Notes: generated by a model not told the origin, from the sequence alone. A DNA stretch of 64,000 nt from Nocardioides potassii (GCF_021648885.1 NZ_JAKJHZ010000011.1:1-64000); one strand, 5' to 3'; numbered from the stretch's first letter, positions 8,675 through 17,830 are shown. Program-made: numbers and translations.

Positions 8675-10135
8675 GTGGGCAGGGACCGTGGGAGAGACCG
8701 TGCTGCGCTGCTGACGCCGTCGCAGCGCCACCTCGTCACGCGCTTCAGCTACGGCATCGACGCCGCGCTGGCAGACGACGTACGACGTGCCGGCGGCGCG
8801 CAGGCGTGGTTCGAGAAGCAGCTCACCAAGCCGGGTGCGTTCCCGGACCGCGGTGCCGACGAGGTACGGCGCTGGTGGCCGGACCTCGACCGGAAGCCGG
8901 CCGAGCTCTGGAAGCGCCAGGTCGACGAGGTCCGCGGCGGCTGGCAGGTCATGGAGGACTACGGCCGCTGGCTGCTCGTCCGCCGGATCCGCACCCGGCG
9001 CCCGGTGCTGGAGAAGATGACCGAGTTCTGGGAGGGCATGCTGCACGTGCCCGTCAGTGGCGACGCCCACTTCACGTGGCGCGCCGACTACGGCGCGACG
9101 ATCCGGCGCCACGCCCTCGGCCGCTTCGACCAGATGTTGGCCGAGACGACGACGCACCCGGCGATGCTGATCTTCCTGTCGGCCGCGACGTCGACCAAGC
9201 GCGCCCCCAACGAGAACCTCGGACGCGAGCTGCTCGAGCTCCACACGCTGGGTGCGGGCAACTACAGCGAGGACGACGTGAAGGCCTCGGCCCGGATCCT
9301 CACCGGGTGGCACGTGGACCTCTGGGAGACATGGGCCGCGTCCTACGTCAAGGAGGACCACTGGACCGGCACCGTGAAGGTGAAGGGGTTCAGCGACAAG
9401 AACCGCAAGGGTGACGGCCGGGAGCTGACCGGGGACTACCTGCGCTACCTCGCCCACCACCCACTGACCGCCCGCCACATCGCGGAGCGGCTCGCCACCA
9501 AGTTCGTCCGTGACGACCCGCCGTCGTCGCTGGTCGACCGGCTCGCGAAGGTCTACCTCAAGAACGACACCGAGATCGTCCCCGTGCTGCGGGCGCTGGC
9601 GGCGAGCAAGGAGTTCCGGCGTTGTGCCGGCCAGAAGCTGCGCGATCCCAGCGAGGACGTCGTGGCGACCTACCGCGCGCTCGGCGTCGAGGTCGGCCGC
9701 CCCCGCCACGACGACTCCGGTGCGATCGCGATGCTGTGGCAGGCGTCCGGGCTGGGCCTGTCCCCGCACGCCTGGCCGCGTCCGGACGGCACGCCCGTGC
9801 GCAACGACATCTGGGCCTCACCGTCCCGCGCGCTCGGCTCGATGAGCATGCACTGGGGCATGGCGGGTGGCTGGTGGCCGACGGTCGACCTGCGCTACCG
9901 CAAGCCGTCGGCGTGGGTGCCGGCGAAGAAGCCGATCAGGTTCGCCGACCTCGTCGACGCGGTCAGCCGCGACCTGCTCCACCGCCCCGCGTCGAAGAAC
10001 CTCCTCGAGACCGCGTGCCTGGCCACGGGCTGCCGGCCCAAGGAGAAGATCGACCGCGAGCATGGCCTCTACCAGTGGGGCTTCGCGCGGCTGCTGGCCG
10101 CCGTCCTCGACTCCCCCGACCACCTGGCGTGCTGA
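8675..10135 (+). CDS. DUF1800 family protein
   Basis: A 486-residue member of the DUF1800 family, recognised from LGRELLELHTLGAGNYSEDD and the ARILTGW motif. These proteins occur in many bacteria beside DUF1501 proteins; their biochemical role is not established. GTG 8675 is preceded by GGAGGGAAGGA, better than the in-frame GTG at 8639. No signal peptide is visible. The next gene starts 1 bp after the stop, so the two are translationally coupled. Confidence 0.85.
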   Translation: MGRDRGRDRAALLTPSQRHLVTRFSYGIDAALADDVRRAGGAQAWFEKQLTKPGAFPDRGADEVRRWWPDLDRKPAELWKRQVDEVRGGWQVMEDYGRWLLVRRIRTRRPVLEKMTEFWEGMLHVPVSGDAHFTWRADYGATIRRHALGRFDQMLAETTTHPAMLIFLSAATSTKRAPNENLGRELLELHTLGAGNYSEDDVKASARILTGWHVDLWETWAASYVKEDHWTGTVKVKGFSDKNRKGDGRELTGDYLRYLAHHPLTARHIAERLATKFVRDDPPSSLVDRLAKVYLKNDTEIVPVLRALAASKEFRRCAGQKLRDPSEDVVATYRALGVEVGRPRHDDSGAIAMLWQASGLGLSPHAWPRPDGTPVRNDIWASPSRALGSMSMHWGMAGGWWPTVDLRYRKPSAWVPAKKPIRFADLVDAVSRDLLHRPASKNLLETACLATGCRPKEKIDREHGLYQWGFARLLAAVLDSPDHLAC

Positions 10136-10136
10136 G

Positions 10137-11432
10137 ATGACTGACACCTCCCCCACCTCCGACCCGATCCGCTCCTGCGGGTGCCCCGACTACGACGAGG
10201 CGCGGCTGGCCCTCAGCCGGCGCGCGCTCCTCGGCACCGCCCTCGCCGGCGGCGCCCTCGCCCTCGGCCCCGGCCTGACGCGCTCCGGACCGCAGGCGTA
10301 CGCCGTCACCGGCCGCACCACGAACCGGCTGTCCTCGCCCCTCGGGTCGGTCCTGGTCCTGCTGTCGCTCCGTGGTGCCGCCGACGGGCTGTCGCTCGTC
10401 GTGCCGCACGGCGACCCGGCCTACTACGCGGCGCGCCCGCGCATCGGCGTACCCCACACCTCCCTGCTCGCGCCGGACGCGATGTTCGGTCTGCACCCGG
10501 CCCTGGCGCCGCTGCTGCCGATGTGGAACGCGGGGACGCTGGCCGCCGTGCACGCCACCGGCATGGCGACCCCGAACCGGTCGCACTTCGCCGCGATGGA
10601 GGCCATCGAGGACGCCGCGCCCGGATCGAGCGAGCGCAACGGCTGGCTCAACCGGCTGCTCGGCGACCTGCCCGGCACGTCACCGCTGCAGGGCACCGCG
10701 ATGGGCAACCAGGTGCCCACGTCCCTGTTCGGCGTGAACCCCGCGTTCGTGGTCAACGGCGTGGACCGCGCCGAGGTGGCCGGTGCCGACGACGACGGCC
10801 GACGGGTGCAGTCGCTGCAGCACGCGTGGAAGGGCAGCAGCCCGATGAGCCGCGCGATGCGCGACGCGATCGCCGGGTCGCAGACCTTCAGCGCCGCACG
10901 CGACCTGCCCGCGAGCGAGTCGGCGGCCACGCCCTACCCCGACACGCAGCTCGGCAACGCCCTCTCCGACGTCTCGCGGATCGTCCGCTCGGGCGTCGGC
11001 GCCGAGGTGGTGACCGTCGACCAGGGTGACTGGGACATGCACACCGACCTCGGCACCGTCGAGTGGGGCGACCTGCGTCGCAACGCCGCCGACCTCGCCG
11101 GATCGATTGCCGCCTTCTTCGCCGACCTCGGTCCGTTCGCCGACCGGGTGACGCTCGTGACGCTGAGCGAGTTCGGCCGCCGGGTCAAGGAGAACGACAA
11201 CTACGGCACCGACCACGGCTTCGGCAACGTCATGTTCGTCGCGGGTGCCGGGGTCCGGGGTGGTCGCTACTACGGGTCATGGCCCGGCCTGACCGACTCC
11301 CTCGACGCCGACGTGCTCGTCACGACCGACTACCGCAGCGTGCTCAGCGAGGTCGTCACCCGCCGGTTCGGGGTCTCGACGGCACAGGTCTTCCCGGGCT
11401 TCGCGCCGACCCCCGTCGGCGTCATGGCCTGA
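10137..11432 (+). CDS. DUF1501 family protein, Tat-exported
   Basis: A 431-residue DUF1501 protein of the alkaline-phosphatase-like superfamily. The N-terminus holds a twin-arginine signal, SRRALLGTALAGGALALGPG. Family features include a GAADGLS segment, the block TVDQGDWDMHTDLG, LSEFGRRVKEN and TDHGFGN. The first two resemble metal- or nucleophile-bearing positions of sulfatase-fold enzymes, but activity is unknown. Together with the DUF1800 gene 1 bp upstream it forms a conserved two-gene unit, plausibly an exported complex. Confidence 0.87.
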   Translation: MTDTSPTSDPIRSCGCPDYDEARLALSRRALLGTALAGGALALGPGLTRSGPQAYAVTGRTTNRLSSPLGSVLVLLSLRGAADGLSLVVPHGDPAYYAARPRIGVPHTSLLAPDAMFGLHPALAPLLPMWNAGTLAAVHATGMATPNRSHFAAMEAIEDAAPGSSERNGWLNRLLGDLPGTSPLQGTAMGNQVPTSLFGVNPAFVVNGVDRAEVAGADDDGRRVQSLQHAWKGSSPMSRAMRDAIAGSQTFSAARDLPASESAATPYPDTQLGNALSDVSRIVRSGVGAEVVTVDQGDWDMHTDLGTVEWGDLRRNAADLAGSIAAFFADLGPFADRVTLVTLSEFGRRVKENDNYGTDHGFGNVMFVAGAGVRGGRYYGSWPGLTDSLDADVLVTTDYRSVLSEVVTRRFGVSTAQVFPGFAPTPVGVMA

Positions 11433-11469
11433 TCCCGGCCCGAGCCTGGCCTGATCCCGGCCCGAGCCG
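11426..11469. repeat. 22-bp direct tandem duplication at the 3' end of the DUF1501 gene
   Basis: Units 11426-11447 and 11448-11469 are identical at 21 of 22 positions. The DUF1501 stop lies in the first unit and the second abuts the stop of the convergent molybdoenzyme gene. It looks like a small slippage duplication. Confidence 0.8.
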
Positions 11470-12672
11470 TCAGGCGACCTGCACCGGGTGCCGTACGACG
11501 GCGTCGAAGAAGTAGCCCTGGGTGTTGTACGCCGCCTCGAGCGGCTGCGTGCGGCCCTGCTCGTCGGTCGCCCGGGCGAGCAGCTCGTGGCGTCCCGGAC
11601 GCGGGTTGCCCCACCGCACGGACCACTGCGTCCAGCCCTGGTCCTCGCGGCCCCGGCGGTCCAGGACGGCGAGGCGCCACGACCCACCGCCGTCGAGGCT
11701 GACGCTGACCCTGCTGATCCGGCCCGCGCCGCTCCACGATCGGCCGGTGAGGGTGACCGGACGGGCCGGCAGCACCTGGTCCCTCGCCAGCTCCCACGCG
11801 GAGCGCACCGGGTTGACCGTGAGCGGCGGCGAGTCGGCGGGCCACTGCGGGCCGGTCATCCGGTAGAAGGTCGTGTTCCACGGCGACGTCAGCTGCGTCC
11901 TCGACACCTCCAGCGAGCCCAGCCACTTGATGCTCGCGATGCCGACCCAGCCCGGCAGCACCAGGCGCAGCGGGTAGCCGTGGTCGGGCAGCAGGTCCTC
12001 GCCGTTCATCCCCCACGCGAGCAGCGCGTCGTCCAGCGCCTTCTCCACGGGGAACGGCCGGCGCACGCGCCCGTAGTTGGTCCCGCCGGACACGAAGTCG
12101 TCATCGAGGCCGGTGGCCTGGATCGAGACGGCGTCGGGCGCGATCCCGACGGCGGCGAGCACGTCACGCAGCCGGACGCCGCTCCACCGGACCGTGCCGA
12201 CGGCGCCGAGCGTCCAGGCCGTACCGGACACCGACTGACCCTGCTGTGTGGTGAAGAAGCTGCGGCCGTTGCCGGTGCACTCGACGACGGCGGTCAGGTC
12301 GGTGTGGGGCAGGCGCTGGAGGTCGGCAAAGGACAGGGTGAGCGCCTCGGCCCCGGAGCGCGGCGTGGCCAGCCCGTCGCCGTACACCCGCAGGGCATAG
12401 GTGGAGCGGTCGATCGTCGGCGTCCGGGAGTGGTTGCGCACGAACAGCCGTGATTGCGGCGTCAGGTAGGCCTTCGGGTCCACCGAGCTCCACAGCATCT
12501 CGGCGTTGGTGCCGAAGTCCTTGAAGAGGTTCGCCGGCGTCGGCTTGAGGATCGCGGGGTAGGCACCGGCGGCGAGCGACGCGCGCCAGACAGAGGCCGG
12601 AAGGAGGGCCGCGCCTCCGACGACGGCTGCGGAGGCGAGGAAGCCACGACGGGTGGGCGCGTAGGACGTCAT
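11470..12672 (-). CDS. sulfite-oxidase-like molybdopterin enzyme, Tat-exported
   Basis: A 400-residue exported oxidoreductase. A Tat signal (PTRRGFLASAAVVGG) opens the protein. The molybdopterin domain contains AVVECTGNGRSFF, whose Cys would ligate molybdenum, then FVSGGTNYG, and GYPLRLVLPGWVGIASIKW near the end of the domain. A C-terminal Ig-like dimerisation domain follows (SWSGAGRISRVSVSLDGG). The family oxidises sulfite or reduces S- and N-oxides; the substrate here is open. I chose ATG 12672 because it places the Tat motif at residues 7-8. Confidence 0.9.
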   Translation of the reverse strand: MTSYAPTRRGFLASAAVVGGAALLPASVWRASLAAGAYPAILKPTPANLFKDFGTNAEMLWSSVDPKAYLTPQSRLFVRNHSRTPTIDRSTYALRVYGDGLATPRSGAEALTLSFADLQRLPHTDLTAVVECTGNGRSFFTTQQGQSVSGTAWTLGAVGTVRWSGVRLRDVLAAVGIAPDAVSIQATGLDDDFVSGGTNYGRVRRPFPVEKALDDALLAWGMNGEDLLPDHGYPLRLVLPGWVGIASIKWLGSLEVSRTQLTSPWNTTFYRMTGPQWPADSPPLTVNPVRSAWELARDQVLPARPVTLTGRSWSGAGRISRVSVSLDGGGSWRLAVLDRRGREDQGWTQWSVRWGNPRPGRHELLARATDEQGRTQPLEAAYNTQGYFFDAVVRHPVQVA

Positions 12673-12739
12673 GATCGGGACCTTATACGAGTAATTGGAC
12701 CATTTCACTACACAACGCTCGGGCTGCCATGCTCGGGGC

Positions 12740-13495
12740 ATGACGGACGACCGCCCCACTCCCCCCACCTTCGAGGCCCTTCCCGAGGACTGGGAGACCG
12801 CGTTGTTCGTGGTCGCCCACCCCGACGACATCGAGTACGGCGGGGCGGCGGCGGTGGCGCGCTGGACCGGTCAGGGCAAGCGTGTCGTCTACTGCATGGT
12901 GACCAGCGGGGAGGCCGGGATCGACGGCCTGCACCCAGACGAGAGCGGCCCGCTGCGCGAGGGCGAGGAGATCGCCTCGGCGCGGGCCGTCGGCGTCGAC
13001 GAGGTCGAGTTCCTGCGGCTGCCCGACGGCATCCTGGAGTACGGCGTCGACCTGCGGCGCACCATCGCCGCGGTCGTGCGCACGCACCGCCCGGACATCG
13101 TGATGACGGGCAACTTCCGGGACACCTTCGGCGGCACCAACCTCAACCAGGCCGACCACATCGCCGTGGGCCGCGCGGTGCTCGACGCGGTGCGCGACGC
13201 GGGCAACCGGTGGATCTTCCCCGAGCAGCTCACCGACGGCCTCGAGCCGTGGGGAGGCGTCCGCGCCGTGTGGGCGGCCGGTTCGCCGCAGGCGGGCCAC
13301 GCGGTCGACGTCACCGACACGTTCCAGGACGGCGTCGCCTCGCTGAAGGAGCACAAGGCCTACATCGACGGTCTCGGCTGGGAGGGCTGGGACCCCGAGG
13401 AGTTCCTCGACGGCATCCTGCGCGGCGGCGGCCAGGGACTGGGCGTCACCCACGCCGCGACGTTCGAGGTGTTCCCGCTCGGGTGGGGGGACTAG
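12740..13495 (+). CDS. PIG-L family deacetylase
   Basis: A 251-residue zinc-dependent deacetylase of the LmbE/PIG-L family, which includes the mycothiol enzymes MshB and Mca. The metal motif AHPDD is at 26-30 and a second ligand set lies around NQADHIAVGRAV. It is shorter than MshB and lacks signal or membrane segments. The substrate is probably an N-acetylated sugar or related metabolite. It is divergent from the molybdoenzyme gene, with 67 bp between the starts. Confidence 0.88.
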   Translation: MTDDRPTPPTFEALPEDWETALFVVAHPDDIEYGGAAAVARWTGQGKRVVYCMVTSGEAGIDGLHPDESGPLREGEEIASARAVGVDEVEFLRLPDGILEYGVDLRRTIAAVVRTHRPDIVMTGNFRDTFGGTNLNQADHIAVGRAVLDAVRDAGNRWIFPEQLTDGLEPWGGVRAVWAAGSPQAGHAVDVTDTFQDGVASLKEHKAYIDGLGWEGWDPEEFLDGILRGGGQGLGVTHAATFEVFPLGWGD

Positions 13496-13502
13496 GACAC
13501 CC

Positions 13503-14306
13503 CTACCGCCCGAAGCGGCGCGCGCGACGCTCCTTGCGCGGCGGTGCCACGCCGCCGAAGCGGGCGCCCACGAGCGGCGCGGGCGCGGGAGCGGGTTCGG
13601 GGGCGGCGGCCGGCTGCTCCACCGCGGCCTCGGGCTCGGTCGCCGTACGGACCGACGCGAGGTCGTGGCCGGCGAGGATCGCGCGGATCTCGTCGATCAT
13701 CGCGACCAGCCCGTCGTCCTCGGCCGGGTCCATCTGTGCGACGAGCGCGTGCCTGCCGAGCGAGGCGCCGACGACGGTGCCGTGCTCGAAGCGCAGCCGC
13801 AGGAAGCCCGCGGCGTGCTGGTCCTCCAGCGAACGGAGGATCGCGAGCATCCGGTTGCCGACCTCCTCCAGAGGCGGGAGGCCGTCCCGGTCTCCCTTGG
13901 CGGCGATCACCCGTGAGTCCGCCGTGACGACCGAGCACCACTCGACTCCCCCGAGGCTGGAGAGCCGGTCGAGGCAGTGCGCGAGAGCCGCGGAGGTGTC
14001 CACGGCGCCGACGACGGTGAACGAGGGGACGGCGCGCTGCGGGAGCGGCGCCACCACGGCGCGGAAGGTGCCCTCCCCCGCGGGTGTCCAGGTGACGCCC
14101 ACGATGAGCTGGTCGAGCCCGCGAGCCTCGACGAGCCTCAGGTCGCCGCCGCCGACGAGCTCCCCGAGGCGCCGGGCCAGCCGTCCGGTGTAGGGCAGCG
14201 CGGCCGCGAGCGCGCCTGACGCGCCGTCGTCCCCGACGACCGACCCGTCGGGACGGACGAGGAACTGGGGCGCGGCGGGCGCGCCGGGGTCGAGGTCCGC
14301 GGTCAT
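13503..14306 (-). CDS. conserved hypothetical, possible Roadblock-like domain
   Basis: A 267-residue cytoplasmic protein. The central region (about 105-215) alternates strands and helices, from VEWCSVVTADSRVIAAKGD to LVAMIDEIRAILAGHD, and loosely resembles Roadblock/LC7-type folds. The C-terminus is Ala/Pro-rich, then basic. I do not recognise a function. ATG 14306 lies 7 nt after CAGGGT (14314-14319), so a leaderless message is likely; a start at 14315 is possible. Confidence 0.6.
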   Translation of the reverse strand: MTADLDPGAPAAPQFLVRPDGSVVGDDGASGALAAALPYTGRLARRLGELVGGGDLRLVEARGLDQLIVGVTWTPAGEGTFRAVVAPLPQRAVPSFTVVGAVDTSAALAHCLDRLSSLGGVEWCSVVTADSRVIAAKGDRDGLPPLEEVGNRMLAILRSLEDQHAAGFLRLRFEHGTVVGASLGRHALVAQMDPAEDDGLVAMIDEIRAILAGHDLASVRTATEPEAAVEQPAAAPEPAPAPAPLVGARFGGVAPPRKERRARRFGR

Positions 14307-14410
14307 GGGCCCCACCCTGACGCGGCAGCAGAGCGGACGCGCCTGGTGTTACCCACAGTTCACACGCCGCGCCGAAGCGTTACGTGGGCGAAATGGGGCG
14401 GGAAAGAGCG

Positions 14411-14443
14411 GAAGGGCCCGCGGCATGACGCCTCGGGCCCTTC
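14411..14443 (-). terminator. terminator of tRNA-Asn
   Basis: A perfect 10-bp stem, GAAGGGCCCG (14411-14420) with CGGGCCCTTC (14434-14443), with a 13-nt loop. It begins 5 nt beyond the tRNA 3' end and is followed on the minus strand by CGCTCTTTCC, a short U-rich tail. Confidence 0.75.
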
Positions 14444-14448
14444 GGGTG

Positions 14449-14521
14449 CTCCCCCACCTGGACTCGAACCAGGAACCCTCCGATTAACAGTCGAATGCTC
14501 TGCCAATTGAGCTATAGGGGA
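14449..14521 (-). tRNA. tRNA-Asn (GUU)
   Basis: A 73-nt minus-strand cloverleaf. Acceptor TCCCCTA pairs with TGGGGGA, discriminator G. D stem GCTC/GAGC, anticodon loop CTGTTAA with anticodon GTT, and T arm CCTGG-TTCGAGT-CCAGG. CCA is not encoded. A strong hairpin follows. Confidence 0.95.
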
Positions 14522-14573
14522 TCGCTTGTGCAGCGGGGCAGAACACTAGCAAGCAGCGCGCGCCCGGGTGAAA

Positions 14574-15086
14574 TCAGGGCAGGCCGACCTCCCCGCGCAT
14601 CGCCTGCAGGGTCGCCTGCGCGACCTTGCGCACCGCCGGGTCGTCGGGGTCGACGCCTTCGTCGTACTCGTAGACCCACTGCACGCCACCGGCCCCCGAC
14701 GGTGCCCGGCGCGCGATCACGCGCAGTCCGCGGCGACCCGAGAGCGCGACGTGGCGCTGGAGCACGACGCTCGCGGTGACGCGCTCGCGGACCAGCTCCA
14801 GCAGGCGGCCGGGGTCGGCGAGCACGGCCACGTGCACCGGTCGCTGCTCGCCCCACGAGCCGACCTCGGAGAGCCGGAAGGTGTCGGTGTCGCGGTCCCA
14901 GTCGGCGGCCTCGACCTGCTCCCACGGCACCCGGCGCGTGTCGTCGTCGGTCCTGACGTAGAACGCGTCGCGCGTGCCGGCGAGGACGGTGCCGTCGGCT
15001 GCCTCGGTGACCGCGAGGACCTTCTCCCGGGGACCGACGTCGATGCGCGGAACCGGGCTCCGGCGCCAGCTGACCGGACCCATCAT
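14574..15086 (-). CDS. conserved PH-like hypothetical downstream of dnaG
   Basis: A 170-residue cytoplasmic protein whose middle part reads like a bacterial PH-like beta barrel (KVLAVTEAADGTVLAGTRDA, then VPWEQVEAADWDRD). Its start overlaps the dnaG stop as ATGA, indicating translational coupling. Genes of this kind often follow dnaG in actinobacteria, but I know of no assigned function. Confidence 0.72.
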   Translation of the reverse strand: MMGPVSWRRSPVPRIDVGPREKVLAVTEAADGTVLAGTRDAFYVRTDDDTRRVPWEQVEAADWDRDTDTFRLSEVGSWGEQRPVHVAVLADPGRLLELVRERVTASVVLQRHVALSGRRGLRVIARRAPSGAGGVQWVYEYDEGVDPDDPAVRKVAQATLQAMRGEVGLP

Positions 15087-16987
15087 GCCGAGGCCCCGGG
15101 CTGGCCCACGGCACCCTCGCGCAGCTTGCGGCGGTGCTGCTCGAGCATCACCAGCTCGCCGAACATCCGGTTGTACTCCAGCGCGTTCTCGACAGGGTTG
15201 GTGCGCTGCAGGCGGGCCTTGACGTCGGCGATCCGGCGGGACGTGGTGAGCTCCTGGAGGCGGTAGACGTAGGCGACCGCGAAGGTCGGGGTCGGGTCGG
15301 ACGTGCCGCGCACGGGCTCGACCCCCAGCTCGGTGATCGCGGCGACCACGGCCGGGTCGCTCGCGCTGCCGCGCACCTTGTTGGCCCAGCCGGGGTCCTC
15401 CGCGCCACTGGTCGGTCCCCCGGCAGCGGTCACCGCCTCCCACACGCCTTGGAAGGTCGGGTGCGTGAAGTCGCCGGTCGTGACGTGCGCCGTGGTGCGC
15501 CCGACTCCCGCCGGGTGCTGGATGACGAGCTTGAGCATCTCGCGCTCGATGAGGAACCGGGGGTCCGACAGGCTCGGCAGCGCCGGCCGCGGCGGCTCGA
15601 CGGGCTCCGGGGCCTCGCTCGCCCTCGGCGTACGACGCTCGTCGGGCTGCTTGGCGGGCCGGCTGGCAGCCCGGCGGACCTCGGTGCGGACCTCGTCGAC
15701 GTCGACGCCGACCATGTGCGCGAGCTCGCGTGAGAACGAGTCCATCTTGGTCTTGTCGCGGATCCCGGCGACCAGCCCCGCGGCGTCGCGGAGGGCGTCG
15801 ATGCGGCCGTCGGCGCGGTCGAGGTCGTGGCGGGCGAGGATGTTGTCGAGGGCGAAGCGGTAGAGCGGCTGCCGCTTGGCGACCAGCTCACGCACCGCCT
15901 CGTCGCCCTCCTTGAGCCGCAGGTCGCACGGGTCCATGCCCTCGGGCGCGACGGCGACGTAGGTCTGCGAGGCGAAGACCTGGTCGGTCTCCAGCACCTT
16001 CATCGCCGCCTTCTGGCCGGCCGAGTCGCCGTCGAAGGTGAAGATGACCTCGCCGCTGGTCGTGTCGTGGTCGCCGAGGAAGCGCCGTAGCACGCGGGCG
16101 TGGTCGGCGCCGAACGCCGTGCCGCACGACGCCACCGCGGTGCGTACGCCGGCGAGGTGGCAGGCCATCACGTCGGTGTAGCCCTCGACGACGACGGCCT
16201 GCTGCGCGTCCTTCATCGCCGTGCGCGCCATGTCGATGCCGTAGAGCACCTGGCTCTTCTTGTAGATCGCGGTCTCTGAGGTGTTGAGGTACTTGGCCTC
16301 GATGCGGTCGTCGTCGAAGATCCGGCGGGCCCCGAAGCCGATCGTGTCGCCGTTGGCCTCGCGGATCGGCCAGACCAGGCGGCCGCGGAACCGGTCGTAG
16401 TGGGACCTGCCGAGGGCCACCAGCCCGGCGGCGACCGACTCCTCGTCGGTGAAGCGGCGACCGCGCAGGTGGCGGGTCAGCGCCTCGCCGTCGCGCGGGG
16501 CGAACCCGACGCCGAACATCTGGGCCGCGGCCTGGTCGAAGCCGCGCTGGTCGAGGAACTGCCGCGCGACCACCGCGTCGGCGGTCCCGAGCTGCTCGGC
16601 GTAGAACTCCTGGGCGACCTTGTGTGCCTCGAGCAGCCGCGAGCGCGCCGGACCCCGCGGTCGGACGGGCTCGTCGTCGCCGTCCTCGCGGCGCAGCTGG
16701 ACGCCGTACTTCTCCGCCAGCCGCTCGACCGTCTCGGTGAACGTCAGCCCGTCGACCTTCATCACGAAGGCGATCACGTCGCCGCCCTCACCGCAACCGA
16801 AGCAGTGGAAGAACTGGCGGGACGGGTTGACGTTGAACGACGGCGTCTTCTCGTCGTGGAACGGGCAGAGGCCCTTCAGCGACCCGGCCCCGGCACGCTT
16901 GAGCGTGACGTACTGCGACACGACGTCGTCGATCCGCGCCTTCTCGCGCACCTCGGCGATGTCGTCGTCGCGAATCCGGCCTGCCAC
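15083..16987 (-). CDS. dnaG: DNA primase
   Basis: Makes RNA primers at the replication fork. The 634-residue protein starts with MAGRIRDDD. The CHC2 zinc-binding domain has C41, H44, C62 and C65. The TOPRIM core has Glu268 in EGYTD and Asp319/Asp321 in DGD. The region from about 490 to 634 is the helical helicase-interaction part. The GTG at 16987 gives the N-terminus usual for actinobacterial DnaG and lies 7 nt after TAGACT, so the mRNA is probably leaderless. An open frame continues far upstream but shows no homology. Confidence 0.97.
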   Translation of the reverse strand: MAGRIRDDDIAEVREKARIDDVVSQYVTLKRAGAGSLKGLCPFHDEKTPSFNVNPSRQFFHCFGCGEGGDVIAFVMKVDGLTFTETVERLAEKYGVQLRREDGDDEPVRPRGPARSRLLEAHKVAQEFYAEQLGTADAVVARQFLDQRGFDQAAAQMFGVGFAPRDGEALTRHLRGRRFTDEESVAAGLVALGRSHYDRFRGRLVWPIREANGDTIGFGARRIFDDDRIEAKYLNTSETAIYKKSQVLYGIDMARTAMKDAQQAVVVEGYTDVMACHLAGVRTAVASCGTAFGADHARVLRRFLGDHDTTSGEVIFTFDGDSAGQKAAMKVLETDQVFASQTYVAVAPEGMDPCDLRLKEGDEAVRELVAKRQPLYRFALDNILARHDLDRADGRIDALRDAAGLVAGIRDKTKMDSFSRELAHMVGVDVDEVRTEVRRAASRPAKQPDERRTPRASEAPEPVEPPRPALPSLSDPRFLIEREMLKLVIQHPAGVGRTTAHVTTGDFTHPTFQGVWEAVTAAGGPTSGAEDPGWANKVRGSASDPAVVAAITELGVEPVRGTSDPTPTFAVAYVYRLQELTTSRRIADVKARLQRTNPVENALEYNRMFGELVMLEQHRRKLREGAVGQPGASA

Positions 16988-16994
16988 GCCCGGG

Positions 16995-17000
16995 AGTCTA
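16995..17000 (-). promoter_or_regulatory. leaderless -10 of dnaG
   Basis: TAGACT on the minus strand is followed by 7 nt and the dnaG GTG. No purine-rich ribosome site lies between them. Confidence 0.6.
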
Positions 17001-17116
17001 CGGGCGCGTACCCACCCTCGAGGGGCGGTCTCCACAACGACCGATGTGGGTGGAGTGCACCCTTTCGGGTTGGCGCGGTCTGGTGTGCCTCCACACGCTT
17101 TGGCAAGGTCGAGGGC

Positions 17117-17524
17117 ATGACTGCTCAGCAGGGAGCGCCAGAGGGTCAGACCCTCGGCGCGCTCGTCCACCAGCTCTCCCAGCAGATCCCCGAGCTGATC
17201 CGCTCGGAGATCCGCCTGGCCCAGGCGGAGGTCGCCGAGAAGGGCAAGCGTGCCGGAGTCGGGATCGGCATGTTCAGCGTCGCCGGTCTGCTCGCCTTCT
17301 TCGCGCTGGCCACCTTCGTCACGACCGCCATCCTCGGGCTCGCGAACGTCGTCGACGCCTGGCTCGCGGCGCTCATCGTCGGCCTGGTGCTGCTCGCCGC
17401 CGCCGCCGTCGCCGGGCTGGTGGGCAGGAGCAAGGTCGCCGAGGCCACCCCGGCCGCGCCCGAGCGCGCCATCCAGGGCATCAAGGACGACATCGCGACC
17501 GTGAAGGGTGCCCACCATGACTGA
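17117..17524 (+). CDS. Holin-X-like membrane protein
   Basis: A 135-residue protein with an amphipathic N-terminus (LIRSEIRLAQAEVAEKGKR) and two membrane helices (about 48-72 and 78-103). This matches the actinobacterial putative Holin-X family (phage holin superfamily III), which sits in chromosomal envelope gene clusters and is not evidence of a prophage. It overlaps the next gene by 8 bp. Confidence 0.82.
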   Translation: MTAQQGAPEGQTLGALVHQLSQQIPELIRSEIRLAQAEVAEKGKRAGVGIGMFSVAGLLAFFALATFVTTAILGLANVVDAWLAALIVGLVLLAAAAVAGLVGRSKVAEATPAAPERAIQGIKDDIATVKGAHHD

Positions 17525-17786
17525 CACGACCGGACCGACCGGCGGGGCGCGCACGCCCGAGCAGATCGAGGCCGAGATCGAGGCCCAGCGCGCCCAGCTC
17601 GCCGACACCGTCGACGAGCTCGCCGCCAAGCTGGACGTGAAGTCCCAGGCCAAGGAGAAGGTCGCCTCGCTCAAGGACGCCGCGACGACCGACTCGGGCG
17701 CCCCGCGCGCCGAGGTGCTCGCCGCGGCCGGGTCGCTCGTCGCGATGGCCGTGGTGCTGCTGCTCTGGCGTCGGCGCAACCACTGA
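17517..17786 (+). CDS. DUF3618-type membrane protein
   Basis: An 89-residue protein with the DUF3618 pattern: an N-terminal helix EQIEAEIEAQRAQLADTVDE, then KLDVKSQAKEKV, and one C-terminal membrane helix ending LLLWRRRNH. It follows the Holin-X gene and precedes a YtxH-like gene, an arrangement common in actinobacteria. Function unknown; a structural or stress role at the membrane is inferred. Confidence 0.82.
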   Translation: MTDTTGPTGGARTPEQIEAEIEAQRAQLADTVDELAAKLDVKSQAKEKVASLKDAATTDSGAPRAEVLAAAGSLVAMAVVLLLWRRRNH

Positions 17787-17830
17787 CCACACCCGCTCAC
17801 CTGCACCACCACACCCCAGGGAGGGAACCC

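Noticed and set aside
16400..17116. Long open frame upstream of the Holin-X gene on the plus strand
   Set aside because: It is antisense to dnaG and shows no domain; real homology begins at ATG 17117.
17117..17524. Holin-like gene as a sign of a prophage
   Set aside because: No phage structural, integrase or lysin genes are nearby. Holin-X family genes are common in chromosomal envelope clusters with DUF3618 and YtxH genes.
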